Shown in pieces: positions 32,537 through 44,620 of a DNA stretch of 64,000 nt. Source of the stretch: Paraescarpia echinospica (lineage: Eukaryota; Annelida; Polychaeta; Sabellida; Siboglinidae); NCBI GenBank assembly GCA_020002185.1, contig CM034533.1:71728579-71792578 (forward strand), read 5' to 3'. The translations under genes were made by a program, and so were the position numbers. Each line of letters opens with the position of its first letter. The first letter of the stretch is position 1. The notes under the pieces were generated by a model that saw only the letters and a list, made by a program, of their open reading frames with translations, was not told where the DNA came from and did no database searches.

Positions 32537-33552
32537 CGAAGACGTCACCATCTAACATGCATGACTTCACAGTTAGAACATATGAGACACACACAATTTA
32601 TGTGAGATATTTAGTAAGACAGTTGTGGTAACTAATATAAATCCGGGAACGTGTACAAATGTCCGCCCTGGTACCCTAATCAGATTCGTCCTGTTTATGA
32701 ACGAATGAATGTCATGGTAAACATTAGACGGTCGTCTCTCAATTGATACATGCTGATTACTTCCAAGTGACACGACGTGTGTCGCTGATTGGCCAATCTA
32801 CTGACGACATTTTCTTAGCCTATAGGAATTCCGATGTTAGGAATTGTGCACTGATAGTCTTCCGATTTCCGTCGGCGGCACTCCTCTGACACGTTGATAA
32901 TCAGGAGGATGTTTGTGTTAGACAAGCCTGTTCTGGTGAGTCGTGAACAACTTTTCTCCGACAAGTGATATCGTAGGCGGAAGCTGCTCAGAGTCTAGGG
33001 GCTACCCGGTGTTCAGTGTAGCCGAGTAAAGACGATTTGTAATGACTTCTCCCGACCACTTTAAAGAAATGCACCTGCTTGACAAGTCGTTTGTAATTAA
33101 ATCGGTATGTAAATATTAAACAAGTATTTTTAGTTTTCCATACCTCATTTCAAGCAATGTTTTGTTTAAAAACAGTTGAGCTGGAATTAGGTCCTAAGGG
33201 GCCTAGCTATATGTCAGTTGTGGTAGAAATAACGTCAAAATCAAACCTCCCCTTTCTGGCTACAAGGCACGAAAAATTTGAATTTCGAGATACCTAGGTA
33301 GAGGGAGTAGTATAACGTCATATCCTGGGTATAGTACCTGTGTGATTGAGCGTGTTTGTGTGAGCGTGCGTATGTTTTCTCGCGAACAATTTGTACTTCG
33401 GGCGCCAAACCTTAAGGGGTTCAACAACGACACCTCGGAATAAACGTAATGCCTTTATTTTTCGAATTTCTCCGTTGGTTAAGGTTACGTCATACTGGGA
33501 GCTCTTGATTGTGCTTGGCCTTGTGTGACCTCGGGATAGCCATTCGTAGGGA
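32537..33552. other. Downstream region of ATPSCKMT
   Basis: Presumed 3' UTR and intergenic DNA. I did not find a convincing AATAAA close to the stop codon. No further exon was seen. Confidence 0.4.
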
Positions 33553-33868
33553 GCGGAGTGGTGCAGTCGAACTCTCGACCGAAAGAACCCGGCTTCGATG
33601 TGCTGCTGTGTCAAACCTTGGGCAAGTTCGTTCACTCTACATTGCTCGCGTTCACGCGGCTGTGTGAATGAGTACCTGGCTATAGACTGGTGGATATTTA
33701 TGTACGAATCGTCTTCGCGCATTAATTGCAGCGTAGCTGGATGCTTCCCAGAGAAGTCGAGACGGTGTTCGATTGAACAGGTCTGCCAGGGTGTAAAGTG
33801 TAAAGCGCTTTGAGCAGTCCTGAGGACTGGATACTGCGCTGTATAAGAACTTACCTTTGCTTTACTTT
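33553..33868 (+). mobile_element. tRNA-derived SINE, full-length but diverged head
   Basis: Aligns along its length with the copy at 44286-44620: GAACCCGGCTTCGATG is an eroded B box, followed by GTGTCAAACCTTGGGCAAG, GCGCATTAATTGCAGCGT, GTAAAGTGTAAAGCGCTTTG and the end TGTATAAGAACTTACCTTTG. The A box region is poor. Confidence 0.8.
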
Positions 33869-36467
33869 TTAGTGCTGTCGTCAATGTTAGTCCCGTGACG
33901 GTAGTGGTCAGTGGATGGCGCCGTCACGCTAGTAATATGCTTCTCGACTGCGCAAAGTGGTCGTCGCATAAGTTCGCAAAATACATGAAGCATTACGTAA
34001 GTGTGTTTGGTTGTCGCCACGTATTGTGGGGGGAAATATATTGCTACAGTGGCGCCACCTGGGGAGTAAATATATTAATCCAAATTGACGCTAAAAGCAA
34101 TTATTATGAATCGTAAAAGTCGCGAGTCATATACCACCTATTGGTGGTGGGGATTTGAACCAATACTAAACGCATATAGCGTTGTTTATACTTTGCGAAC
34201 TCTATCTGAATGAACATAAGAACAATTCATTTTGAAGAACATATTGCATTTTTTATTAATCGAACATACACAGACAGTGCATGGTCTCGGTAAGGAACAA
34301 TTTTGAAAATAGTCAAACTGCTCCTTATATCCGATTATTGATGGGTAAAGCGAAACGGTTCATGTCATGACGTGGATTTCAAAGTTGTTTCTTTAAAACA
34401 GATAGTCTTTAGGCATACACCAATAGTCCTTAGACCTATATAGCGAGCATCCAGTGTAGTTTGTATTTTAATTAGTTAATTTTTATGTTGATTGTTCCAC
34501 ATATATAATGTTGCAATGCTAATGGTTCGAATCCCATGAAAAAAAATGCTATTTAAATTTTTTTTTTGAAGCTGTTATTTTAGTAATTTAATATGGTTAT
34601 CCAAAACACCTACACACGTTGTACCTACGCGTAACACTAATCACAGAGTTTAAATGCAAATGTAGACCCGAAATAAATTAATCTTAAATAAATGATAATC
34701 ATCTGACGGTAACAGTTAAACCACGCATTTGCAGTCAAGAGTCTATTCGCGCCGAGTTCTCGTCATAGACGTCGGCGCCCATTTGACAGTAACGCATTTC
34801 TAGACATCCAACGCTAACTGAAGCCTATAACGGTGATCATTAGCGGCATTAGAGGCGATGGAAACCAATACATACACAAACACACATCTACGCAACGGAT
34901 GGATAACGTGAAGTAGGAAGACGTCGCAAGAACAGCACAACACAGAGGAGGGGAAATTCACGATAGACGACTTTCCGAGAGATTTGACAAGGCGCTAGAA
35001 TGTAAGGTAAACCAGGGTATGTTTTATGTTTATTTGATATAGATGTTCAATACAAGTACATCTCAACTTTGTGTTTGCAATTCCCGTTTCCAGGAAATTA
35101 TATAAGCGATTCTGGATTTAACTGTTACGTGACTTCGCTTAAGTGCATTATACGTATGTCTGTGGCACTGTTAACGTGGACCTGCACGTTACGTGGTCTC
35201 TTGTCGCCAGTTGAGAATCCGACCAGACAGTAGCTGTAGTGCAACTGCAGTCAGCTACAGTTGGTATCGTTTTTGTTACACGTAGGCCTAAGTTATAGAA
35301 TCACTCTTGATATATCAACACACGCATGCCCAAACTGGAAACAAGTCACACATTCGGGAGACGAATGAAACCAAATGATCAATTATCGGTGAAAGCTATT
35401 ATTTACAATGTCACGTTTGGGACGAATCTTTTTATTCGATATGTATCTGCCATTTTGATATAGACCCTACCGAACTGCGGAAGTCATTTCGAGCGATTGA
35501 ATCGTTCTCGGGCATGTTTGTGAGAACTCAACGACGATTATTCACAGCTTAGTCGTCTGCTCGACGCAGTGTGTGGATCGTCTTCGATGCTCGTTGTCGT
35601 TCGTGTTTTCTCACTGCCACTATCGACGCAGTTGAAGCCAAGTGACACCCTAACGCCGTTTACTGTTCGCAAAGTCGCCCTCTATCGGTAATGTCAATTA
35701 AACTCAACCCGAAGACATATAACAATTTTATGCTCTCAGCGACTATTCCACGCATAAAATATTTCCAAACTCATCAACACACGGATCGTCTGCACCAAGT
35801 ATGTAACACAAACAAAACTAAATAGATTCCTCTGTTGGTTGCGATGATTACTATAAATGATCCGATAGAGGGAGCTATTAGAATAAACACCGCCTACCGA
35901 TCACACACGACACTACCATTAGTGTTGTGCAACTTTGTGGCACTGTTGCAGAAACTCTAAATAGAAATAAACATATCCATAGGGTTGAACACGTTTGTTC
36001 AGTGTGACACTTACTCGACCACGAAGTGATGACTCGCTGGGCTTGTCGTCGGAGGGTTCAACGAAACTGCGCGGCCAATGAGACAGATAGAGGCACGAAA
36101 GCGAAGTGTTGTTTAGTGACGAGGTGCCCGTTCGTATGTTCTCCAGCTTGCACGTATTTGTGTAGAGGCGGGGTGAGTGAGAGTGACACCCATTACCTCT
36201 CCCTCGGCAGCTGAGTCTCCTACAAATGTCACAAACAGTTGACATCCATTCATCATCCCGATGTTGAACTGTTCCAAGCTGTGGGGTAATACGTTTGTCC
36301 CAAGGTTTGGATTAATACGTTTTCTGAGGTGTAGGGTAACATCATTGTCTCTACTGTGGGATAATACGTTTGTTCAAGGCATGGGACAGTGGGGTAGTAC
36401 CATTGTCCAAGGTGTTCGGTGTACCATTGACCAGTTCGTCTGTTTGCGATTGATGGCCCGCGACATC
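33869..36467. other. Intergenic DNA, no gene recognised
   Basis: No exon with splice signals or motif was recognised on either strand. The interval contains the 3' flank of the minus-strand gene that ends at 36543. Confidence 0.4.
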
Positions 36468-36479
36468 TTTATTTTTATT
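36468..36479 (-). promoter_or_regulatory. Two adjacent polyadenylation signals
   Basis: On the minus strand AATAAAAATAAA lies 64-75 bases after the stop codon of the large minus-strand exon, at the usual place for a poly(A) signal. It supports this being the terminal exon of that gene. Confidence 0.6.
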
Positions 36480-36542
36480 TTTAGTTGTCCTCTCCGACGA
36501 CGCTAGCTTTTGTGTGTATCAGCTTCACCCGTTGTGTAGGTT

Positions 36543-39081
36543 CTATAAGTCGCAGTACGGCAGCTGAGTGAGCGAGCCACCAAACCCGTTCTGGACGCGA
36601 GGCTGGAAGGCCTTCGCTGACGTCGGCGACATCGGCTTCGCCGCATAATCGATCACGCGAGACTTGGCCGAGACGAGATACGGCGCGTACGAATCTATTT
36701 GCGACGTGTCGGCGGCGGCCGCGGAGGCTCTGCGTGCTGGTGTATTTTCGATGTACACTTGCTCCGAGTCGAGTAGGTATCCCTTGGCCTCCAGTCCCCG
36801 CAGACGGGACATCTGCCACGTCTTGAGACCGCTACTAGGGACGTTGACTCCGCCGAAAGGTTTAGGTATGGGTTGGTCGACAACGCCTGCCTTGCCGTAC
36901 TTGTCTTGCCACGAGTGGCCCTGTGCCGTGAACACGCCGTAGTTTCTGTTGACGGGAGATACAGGCGACACGGGCGCGGCGGGCGGGGTGACGAGGGAAC
37001 GGGCCCGTCGACGCCGAGGGACGTCGAGGGTGTCAGGGGCTGGCTGTTCCCACGGTCGATGTCGCGGTGTCCAAGTCGGTGTCGAGGCTGTCGCGTCCGT
37101 CACCACCAACCGCGGTTTCGGCTGGACCGGCGGCGGCGCGGGGCGTTGGGCCGGTCCATCCACCTTGTCGACGTCTCTCTCATTTCGCATCGCCTGCCTA
37201 GATGATGAAACCCGGCGTCGTTGATCCGGAAGCTGGAACGGGTACTGCGCTCCTACTGTGGCCTCTCCGGCGTACCCGTTGGTTGATGTTACCACCGTTG
37301 GGTACGCGTTTGATGATGCTACCCCTCCAGGATACCCGCTTGACGACACTGCTCTTCCGCCACACCCGCCTGCTGATGTCGCTGATGCCGGTTGTTGCGC
37401 TGGGACCGCGGACACGCTGTTGAAGGTGTCTTGTGCCCGCTGAGCCGGAGCCGGAGCCGGGGCCGGGGGCGGCGGCTGAGAGGCGGTGATCCCGCCGTAG
37501 CTCGAGGCCCGGGTCCGGTGAGACGTCGTGCCGCTCGACAGGCTCGTGTGACGAGTCGTACGCCATGTTTGCGAGCCGCTCGCTGCACCTTCGCCCGTGA
37601 AGATGGGCAGCCCTTGCAGCAAGGCCTGCAGCTTGCGCAGTTCCGCCGTCAGGTCTGTTGCGTGGTTGCGCGCCGTCTTCACCATCTCCACGTGCTTGTC
37701 GAACGACTCAGGCACGCAACTTTCCACTTGCTCGGCGCCGAGCCCGCACTTTGCCGTGTCTTCGGGCACGTATATGCCAGCCGACAACGACGATCCGATA
37801 AGTGTTCCCATTCCCGAGAAGTAGAACAGCTTGCTGTAGAATTCATCAGGGATTGGCTGGAATGCCGGACAGGACTCGATGAATGTCTTCTTTATCGCCT
37901 TGTCCGTTTCCGTTTCTTTCGGTTTTCTAGCCTCTTCTGCCTTTAAGCGAGCCTCCTCCACTGCCTTTAAGCGAGCATCTTCTTCTGCCTTTAAGCGAGC
38001 CTCTTCTTCTGCCTTTAAGCGAACCTCCTCCTCTGTCTTTAAGCGAGCATCTTCTTCTACCTTTAAGCGAGCCTCATCTTCTGCGTTTAAGCGAGCCTCC
38101 TCTTCTGCTTTTACACGACCCTCTTCTTCTGCGTTTAAGCGAGCCTCTTCTTCTGCGTTTAAGCGAGCATCCTCTTCTGCCTTTACACGACCCTCTTCTT
38201 CTGCCTTTAAGCGAGGCTCTTCTTCTGCTTTCGCTTCTTGTTCTACTTTTGCCCCATCCTCCTCGTCTGCCTTCAGTTCAGGTTCTTCCGCTTTACTTGC
38301 ACCTTCTACCTCTACATCCACACTCTCAATTGTTGCTCTAACCTTGGTACCCTCTTCTACCGCCACTTCATGTGATATGGTCTCCGCCGTTTCGTCAACG
38401 CTAACATCGACTGACATCTGAAATTCGCCAGCAACATCGCTGTCAAGTTGATCCTTTTTCCTGTCTTCCTCTTCGTCTTGTTCCTCCTCCACTTCCGTCG
38501 TGTCCGCGCTCGTCAGCTGAAGAGCGGCGTTCACCTGCAGCTCCGCCGTGAGATCGAGTTCCGGCTCATCAGTAGAGGTGGTAAAACTGAACGACAGTTC
38601 CGGCGTGTCGATTGCCGTCGATTCCGTCGGCTCAGCTTCCGACGTGCTCACCGACACCGGCGATATGTCCATGATCATGGTGTCTGACGCTTCCGACGCG
38701 ACGAGACTCGCGACAGTCTCCGCCGGCTCGGTTGACACGTCTGCTTCATCTGTCGTCACGTCCGCCGAAATCACGAAACCGGCCGCGACGGTCGTTTCGC
38801 TTTCCTCCGTCGCGTCCGTCTTTTCCAGTACTGCGACGACGCTGTCGTCTGCTACGGCTTCACTTTGCTGTTCTTTGCGTTCTTTCATCGTCGTCTTCGT
38901 CGATGTCTTTGTCTTGACGACTTTCTTAGTGGTCGTCTTCTTTGTCGTTGATTTAGATGTGTCCAAGCCGGGGCCAATGTTGAGCTTGCCGATCTTACGC
39001 GGTCGGGATGACACGCTGCTGGTGTTGTTATTATTGCTGTTGCTCGACGCTTGGAACCGCGCAGCCTTCTCTTTGGCACTC
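36543..39081 (-). CDS. Large terminal exon of an unrecognised protein with charged 8-residue repeats
   Basis: An open frame of about 846 codons ends at a TAG (36545-36543) and begins at the acceptor TTTATTGTTCAG; no ATG lies near the start, so upstream exons are needed (two bases of the first codon come from them). Order from the N-terminus: a Ser/Asn-rich and basic segment (SAKEKAARFQ, KKTTTKKVVK); about 170 acidic Thr/Ser-rich residues; about a dozen 8-residue repeats of the type ARLKAEEE (37925-38240), likely a single alpha-helix or coiled coil; a globular-looking block (FIESCPAFQPIPDEFYSKLF, SFDKHVEMVKTARNHATDLT); a Pro/Ala-rich linker (PPPPAPAPAPAQ); and a tail with SWQDKYGKAG and GLKTWQMSRLRGLEAKGYLL. 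The make-up suggests a cytoskeletal or muscle scaffold, but I do not recognise it. The opposite-strand frame (AFKRASSS repeats) is a shadow. Confidence 0.8.
37925..38240 (-). repeat. 24-bp coding repeats (8-residue KAEEEARL units)
   Basis: The coding DNA repeats with a 24-base period. On the + strand each unit looks like CTTTAAGCGAGCCTCTTCTT. Substitutions among units keep the charge pattern (K/R, then EE, then AR), for example KAEEDARL, NAEEEARL and KTEEEVRL, suggesting that the helix is under selection. Confidence 0.8.
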
Positions 39082-39089
39082 CTGAACAA

Positions 39090-39840
39090 TAAACATACAA
39101 ATTATGGTAATCGTCACCAATACAATTAAGTGTTTCATCATTGACATAATACTGAACTTCGAAACATTAAAGCATTTAGTTAAAGTTCATTTAGCTGATT
39201 ACCAAGAAATGTGCATACTAAGTTAGGGGTGATCGATTAGTTCGTAAAGTCCCAAAATAGGCATGAGTAATCGATGCTAGTATCACGTCAAACATAAATC
39301 CACACCGTGATGCCACCTATCGATTGGAACATAAATAAATGCATCATATTATATATACGTATATATCATACACCAGAACGGCACAGCGTTGTGGGTAATG
39401 TCTTGGCAACATTGTCGCATTAGTTGCTTCCGGTGGCTGTAGTTTTGGAAGCCATCTTGGATCGCTCAAACTCGCAACTAGCACACTATGTTGGCGAGGG
39501 TGTGTGGTAATTTAAACCAATGCGAAACGGTACATTTTTCTGAACTTTGCGAAATTATGAGCCTGCCATTTATATTTTATAGACACTACGTCGCATATTA
39601 ATTATTAGTTAATTCAGTTTTAAAGTAGCATTCCGGGTAAAGCAATCATTTTAACTTTTTTTTAATAAAAAGTGCATGTATAACATGAACAGTATTTACT
39701 GTTTTATTATACTTGCTACCTTACATGTCACTTTAGCAATTTATATTTTCTTTGACATATCGTTTATATCGAGTTGAGGAAACTGATATAATGTATGTTT
39801 CATGTTAGACATTTTTGTATTTAAAAGATGGACGATCTCA
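39090..39840. other. Presumed intron of the minus-strand gene
   Basis: No exon recognised. Confidence 0.4.
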
Positions 39841-39849
39841 GAATGTAAC

Positions 39850-40015
39850 TCTAACACATAGACGTGTGCATGAATAGCACCTGAAACATCGTAACACATG
39901 GATGTGTACATGAAAAGCACATGAAACATCGTAACACATGGATGTGTACATGAATAGCACCTGAAACATCGTAACACATGGATGTGTACATGAATAGCAC
40001 ATGAAACATCGAAAA
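39850..40015. repeat. 40-bp tandem repeat, four copies
   Basis: The unit contains ACACATGGATGTGTACATGA, then ATAGCAC and TGAAACATCGTA, and is repeated four times with small differences. It generates two spurious minus-strand open frames. Confidence 0.85.
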
Positions 40016-40202
40016 ACAAAGCCGTTGCGTATCCATGTGTATCCATGCTAGGGTGGGTTGGAAAATCATTATTGTACTCAATCAAGAACACACTTTATTA
40101 TAATAAAGAGGTTGTGGATACACGTACGCAAAACGTACGTTTAGTGGGAGGTAAGGATATACTGATCAATGCACTTAAAACATGTCTTTAAAAATATATA
40201 TG

Positions 40203-40510
40203 TTTATATGTACGCATGTGTGTGTGGGTGGGTATGTATGTGTATATGTGTGTGCGCACGCGTGTATACGCACGTTTGTATGTATGTATGTATGTATGTA
40301 GATGCATGCACATGTGTATGTATGTATGTATGTATACATGCATGCATGCATGTATGTATGTATGTTTGTTTGTATGTGTGTATGTATGTATCATATGTAT
40401 GTATCATATGTATGTATTATGAATGTATTATTGTATGTATTATTGTATGTATGTACGTATCTATGTAAATGTATGTGTGTATATATATATGTGTGTGTGT
40501 GTGCGTGTGT
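40203..40510. repeat. Compound (ATGT)n/(GT)n microsatellite
   Basis: Dense GTAT, GTGT and CATG repeats over 300 bases. The Met/Cys/Val and Tyr/Thr/His open frames here are translation artefacts. Confidence 0.9.
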
Positions 40511-41581
40511 GTCTTTGCGCGAGCGCGCGCGTAGTACATATTACATACGTTGTTATATGCAAAGATATGTTTGAGGAACATTGATCAGCAGGAAAGCGAT
40601 GTCAAAAGAGATGGCGGCGGAATGGGAGGGAGAACAGAACTTTGTGGAGAGAACCAACATATCAAATGGCGTGGCCACCGGCAGTGCAGATTGTGTCGGA
40701 TCATAGTCGGTCGTAGTTTAGACTTGGTTTATACCGGTAAATACGACGAAACTATTTTACGAATAACTTATTTTCCTTTGACCATCAAGCTGAACATCCG
40801 TTTTCAAGTATAGTGTGGCGAGCCATAAATAGGGATTGTGTGTATAGGGAGGTGATGATAGCACTTCAACAACAGGGGAAGATGTATCTTTGTGAAATAC
40901 GTCACCACCCCCATCTGAATCCATTTTAGGAATCATGAATTTGATGATCGTATTTCACAAAGTTGCATCGAAACAACAGTTCGGTAGATGTGTTAGACAA
41001 TCGCGAAATTATGCAGTCACAAGGGGTCGCTTCAAATCTGGTTTCCGGCCACATGGCGGCGGCCATTACTTACAGTCCATACATCTTTGCGAAATGTGAG
41101 TCAGCCGCAGCAAATAGAACGACTAGAACTACTAGAAGTGTATGTAAATATCGGCGAACCCTAAAAGGAGGAACAATCAACAACACATGACACCTGAAAC
41201 ACTAGTCAAATACGTTGGAAAATATAGATATATCATATCTCATGATACATATTATGTTTTGAATTAACATAATAATATAATTGTAATATGTATTGTTTAG
41301 AAAAGAATGCAGAACGCTCACACAAATATTCTAATAAATGAGTTAGTCAAGTAATATGCTAAAATAATAGTTAATTAAAATTTCTCAAGAGAACAGGTGT
41401 TAACCATTATCAGAGAAAAACATGATTTCATACTTTTTAACATGTTTGATATTTGCGATTCATTTGTTAATCTTAGCTAAATATGTAATTGATACAAAAA
41501 TATAATAACAATTACGATACTATATTTTGCCAGTTGCTATAACAGAAGTCCACTGCTGACATGGAATATGTTGATATTTAC
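40511..41581. other. No gene recognised
   Basis: Presumed intron or intergenic DNA. Two GC-richer patches (40590-40740 and 41000-41180) have short open frames without motif. Confidence 0.35.
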
Positions 41582-41638
41582 CTTCACAATGCTAAAAGGG
41601 CTTTGTTCCTTGCTGAGGTCTCTAACCGGAGGCTGAGC
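41582..41638 (-). CDS. Candidate 57-nt exon of the minus-strand gene
   Basis: On the minus strand the acceptor ATTATTATTTTCCAG is followed by 19 codons reading AQPPVRDLSKEQSPFSIVK and the donor GTAAAT. Only this frame is open, and it ends in phase 0. The large exon at 36543-39081 needs two bases from upstream, so at least one more exon must lie between them, or this exon belongs to another transcript. It is placed here because of the strand, the clean splice signals and the Pro/Ser-rich composition. Confidence 0.4.
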
Positions 41639-41639
41639 C

Positions 41640-42293
41640 TGGAAAATAATAATCGTAATTCAGGAGGAACAACCAGTGAAACACCTGTACTATTTTGAAT
41701 TTGGTTAAACAATCGTTATCAATAAATGTTTATAAACATACAAGTGGGTGAAATATGTACTTCGTGCTGACATGAATATATGCAGATTAGTTAGGTATCT
41801 TTAACATATTTCTGAGCTGAGTTTGTGCTAAGGTTAATTATTACTAAACTAAATTAACCACCATTTAAGCGATCCAAAGAAATATGAAACATATGGGGAA
41901 CATGTCCAAATATGTCTAAGTTTGTTTAATCCGCATGGCAATTAGCAAGATTAAATATGATATAAAACGTGTCTGTTGTAGTTTTTGTTTTTTCTTGCAA
42001 ATAAGCTACTGATAAAGAAATAAAAAACATGAATGGTTTATCTACAGTGGCTTAGTTTTATTAAACCGCGAACACTCGGCCAATAATTTATAGATTAAAA
42101 AATAACAGAGCCTGTCTTCACTTACTAAAATGATCGTTTCTCGCAAGAGGTGTCTTTTGTTTTCTTCTTATTCAGTTTCAGGTCGAAATCTAGAATTGAA
42201 GCAATCACACGGTCAAAAATCTCATTTAAAAAGATCTATTTAATATAATTAATTGCAGTAATATACACGTGTCTAGTTAAACGCCGTGTACCA
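41640..42293. other. No gene recognised
   Basis: AT-rich, with no exon evident. Confidence 0.4.
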
Positions 42294-44125
42294 TGGTACT
42301 AGTCCCAGTTCTTTTACGAGACAGAACCCCATGTGCCATGGTAATAGTCCCAGTTCTTTTACGAGACAGACCCCCATGTGCCATGGTACTAGTCCCAGTT
42401 CTTTTACGAGACAGACCCCCACGTACCATGATACTAGTCCCAGATCTTTTACGAGACAGACCCCCATGTGCCATGGTACTAGTCCCAGTTCTTTTACGAG
42501 ACAGACCCCCACGTACCATGATACTAGTCCCAGATCTTTTATGAGACAGACCCCCCATGTGCCATGGTACTAGTCCCAGTTCTTTTACGAGACAGACCCC
42601 ATGTGCCATGGTACTAGTCCCAGTTCTTTTACGAGACAGACCCCCACGTACCATGATACTAGTCCCAGATCTTTTACGAGACAGACCCCCATGTGCCATG
42701 GTACTAGTCCCAGTTCTTTTATGAGATAGACCCCATGAGCCATGGTACTAGTCCCAGTTATTTTACGAGACAGACCCCCATGTGCCATGGTACTAGTCCC
42801 AGTTCTTTTACGAGACAGACCCCATGTGCCATGGTACTAGTCCCAGTTCTTTTACGAGACAGACCCCCACGTACCATGATACTAGTCCCAGATATTTTAC
42901 GAGACAGACCCCCATGTGCCATGGTACTAGTCCCAGTTCTTTTACGAGACAGACCCCCATGTGGCATGGTACTAGTCCCAGTTCTTTTACGAGACAGACC
43001 CCCACGTACCATGATACTAGTCCCAGATCTTTTATGAGACAGACCCCCCATGTGCCATGGTACTAGTCCCAGTTCTTTTACGAGACAGACCCCATGTGCC
43101 ATGGTACTAGTCCCAGTTCTTTTACGAGACAGACCCCCACGTACCATGATACTAGTCCCATATCTTTTACGAGACAGACCCCCATGTGCCATGGTACTAG
43201 TCCCAGTTCTTTTATGAGATAGACCCCATGAGCCATGGTACTAGTCCCAGTTATTTTACGAGACAGACCCCCATGTGCCATGGTACTAGTCCCAGTTCTT
43301 TTACGAGACAGACCCCATGTGCCATGGTACTAGTCCCAGTTCTTTTACGAGACAGACCCCATGTGCCATGGTACTAGCCCCAGTTCTTTTACGAGACATA
43401 CCCCCATGTGCCATGGTACTAGTCCCAGTTCTTTTACGAGACAGACCCCATGTGCCATGGTATTAGCCCCAGTTCTGTCATGAGACAGACCCCCATGTGC
43501 CATGGTACTAGTCCCAGTTCTTTTACGAGACAGACCCCCATGTGCCATGGTACTAGCCCCAGTTCTTTTACGAGACATACCCCCAAGTGCCGTGATACTA
43601 GTCCCAGTTCTTTTACGAGACAGACCCCATGTGCCATGGTATTAGCCCCAGTTCTTTTACGAGACAGGCCCCCATGTGCCATGGTACTAGCCCCAGTTCT
43701 TTTACGAGACATACCCCCATGTGCCATGGTACTAGTCCCAGTTCTTTTACGAGACAGACCCCATGTGCCATGGTATTAACCCCAGTTCTTACATGAGACA
43801 GACCCCCATGTGCCATGGCACTAGTCCCAGTTCTTTTACGAGACAGACCCCCATGTGCCATGATACTAGCCCCAGTTCGTTTACGAGACATACCCCCATG
43901 TGCCATGGTACTAGCCCCAGTTCTTTTACGAGACAGACCCCCAAGTGCCATGATACTAGTACCCAAATCATGAACGAGACAGACTCCTGTCTGCCATGGT
44001 ACTAGTTCCCAGTTCTTGTACGAGACCGACCCCATGTACCATGATACTAGTTCCCAATTCATGTGCGAGACAGGCCCCATGTACCATGGTACTAGTACCC
44101 AGTTCGTGTTCATAACAGACCATCC
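42294..44125. repeat. 45-bp minisatellite, about 41 copies, with higher-order structure
   Basis: The unit is CCATGGTACTAGTCCCAGTT, then CTTTTACGAGACAGACCCCC and ATGTG, with one-base length changes. Landmark variants recur at a constant distance: CCCCCC at 42551 and 43044, and CCCCATGAGC at 42731 and 43224, both 493 bp apart. Blocks of about 11 units were therefore duplicated together. Units after about 43960 are increasingly diverged, as at the edge of an array. Many open frames on both strands are artefacts of the near multiple-of-three period. Confidence 0.93.
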
Positions 44126-44285
44126 ATGGAACTAGTTTTCAGCCATGTTGAAAACAGACGGAAAATACATGTGGAACATGTACACTTTTCTATAAAAAAA
44201 AGTACTCCATATCCCAGTCAGCTGGTATTACTGGGCAACACGGGAGACATGAGGTTTAATGCCGTGCAATATACACACACAGTAT

Positions 44286-44620
44286 AGCGCCGTGGTACAG
44301 TGGCTAGAGCTTCGGACTCACAACCGAGAGAACCCGGGTTCGAATCCTGTGTGGCGGTGTCAAACCTTGAGCAAGTTTATTCACTATACGTTGCTCCAGT
44401 TCACTCAGCTGTATGAATGAATACCTGGCTATAGACAGTGGTGGATATTTGTGTACGAATAGTCTTCGCGCATTAATTGCAGCGTGGCTGGATGCTTCCC
44501 AGAGAAGTCGAGATGGTGTTCGATTGAACAGGTTTGCCAGGGGGTAAAGTGTAAAGCGCTTTGAGAAGTCCTGAGGACTGGCTACTGCGATATATAAGAA
44601 CTTACTTATCTTTACCTTTG
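44286..44620 (+). mobile_element. tRNA-derived SINE, best-preserved copy
   Basis: The head carries a Pol III A box (TGGTACAGTGG, 44293-44303) and B box (GGTTCGAATCC, 44337-44347) in tRNA-like spacing. It is followed by a non-tRNA body shared with five other copies in the window and the end TATATAAGAACTTACTTATC. The body (GCGCATTAATTGCAGCG, AAGCGCTTTGAG) is what identifies the family. I cannot match it by name to a published mollusc SINE. Confidence 0.88.

Noticed and set aside
37879..38421. Plus-strand open frame with AFKRASSS repeats
   Set aside because: It is the complement of the 8-residue repeat in the minus-strand exon; the minus strand has the acceptor, the long frame and the poly(A) signals.
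40169..40574. Met/Cys/Val/Tyr-rich open frames
   Set aside because: They are translations of an ATGT/GT microsatellite.
42277..43192. Open frames of up to 144 codons in the 45-bp array
   Set aside because: They arise because the unit length is near a multiple of three and the unit lacks stops; no start or splice context exists.
44286..44360. Functional tRNA gene
   Set aside because: A and B boxes are present, but the segment cannot fold as a complete tRNA and is joined to a SINE body found in five other places.
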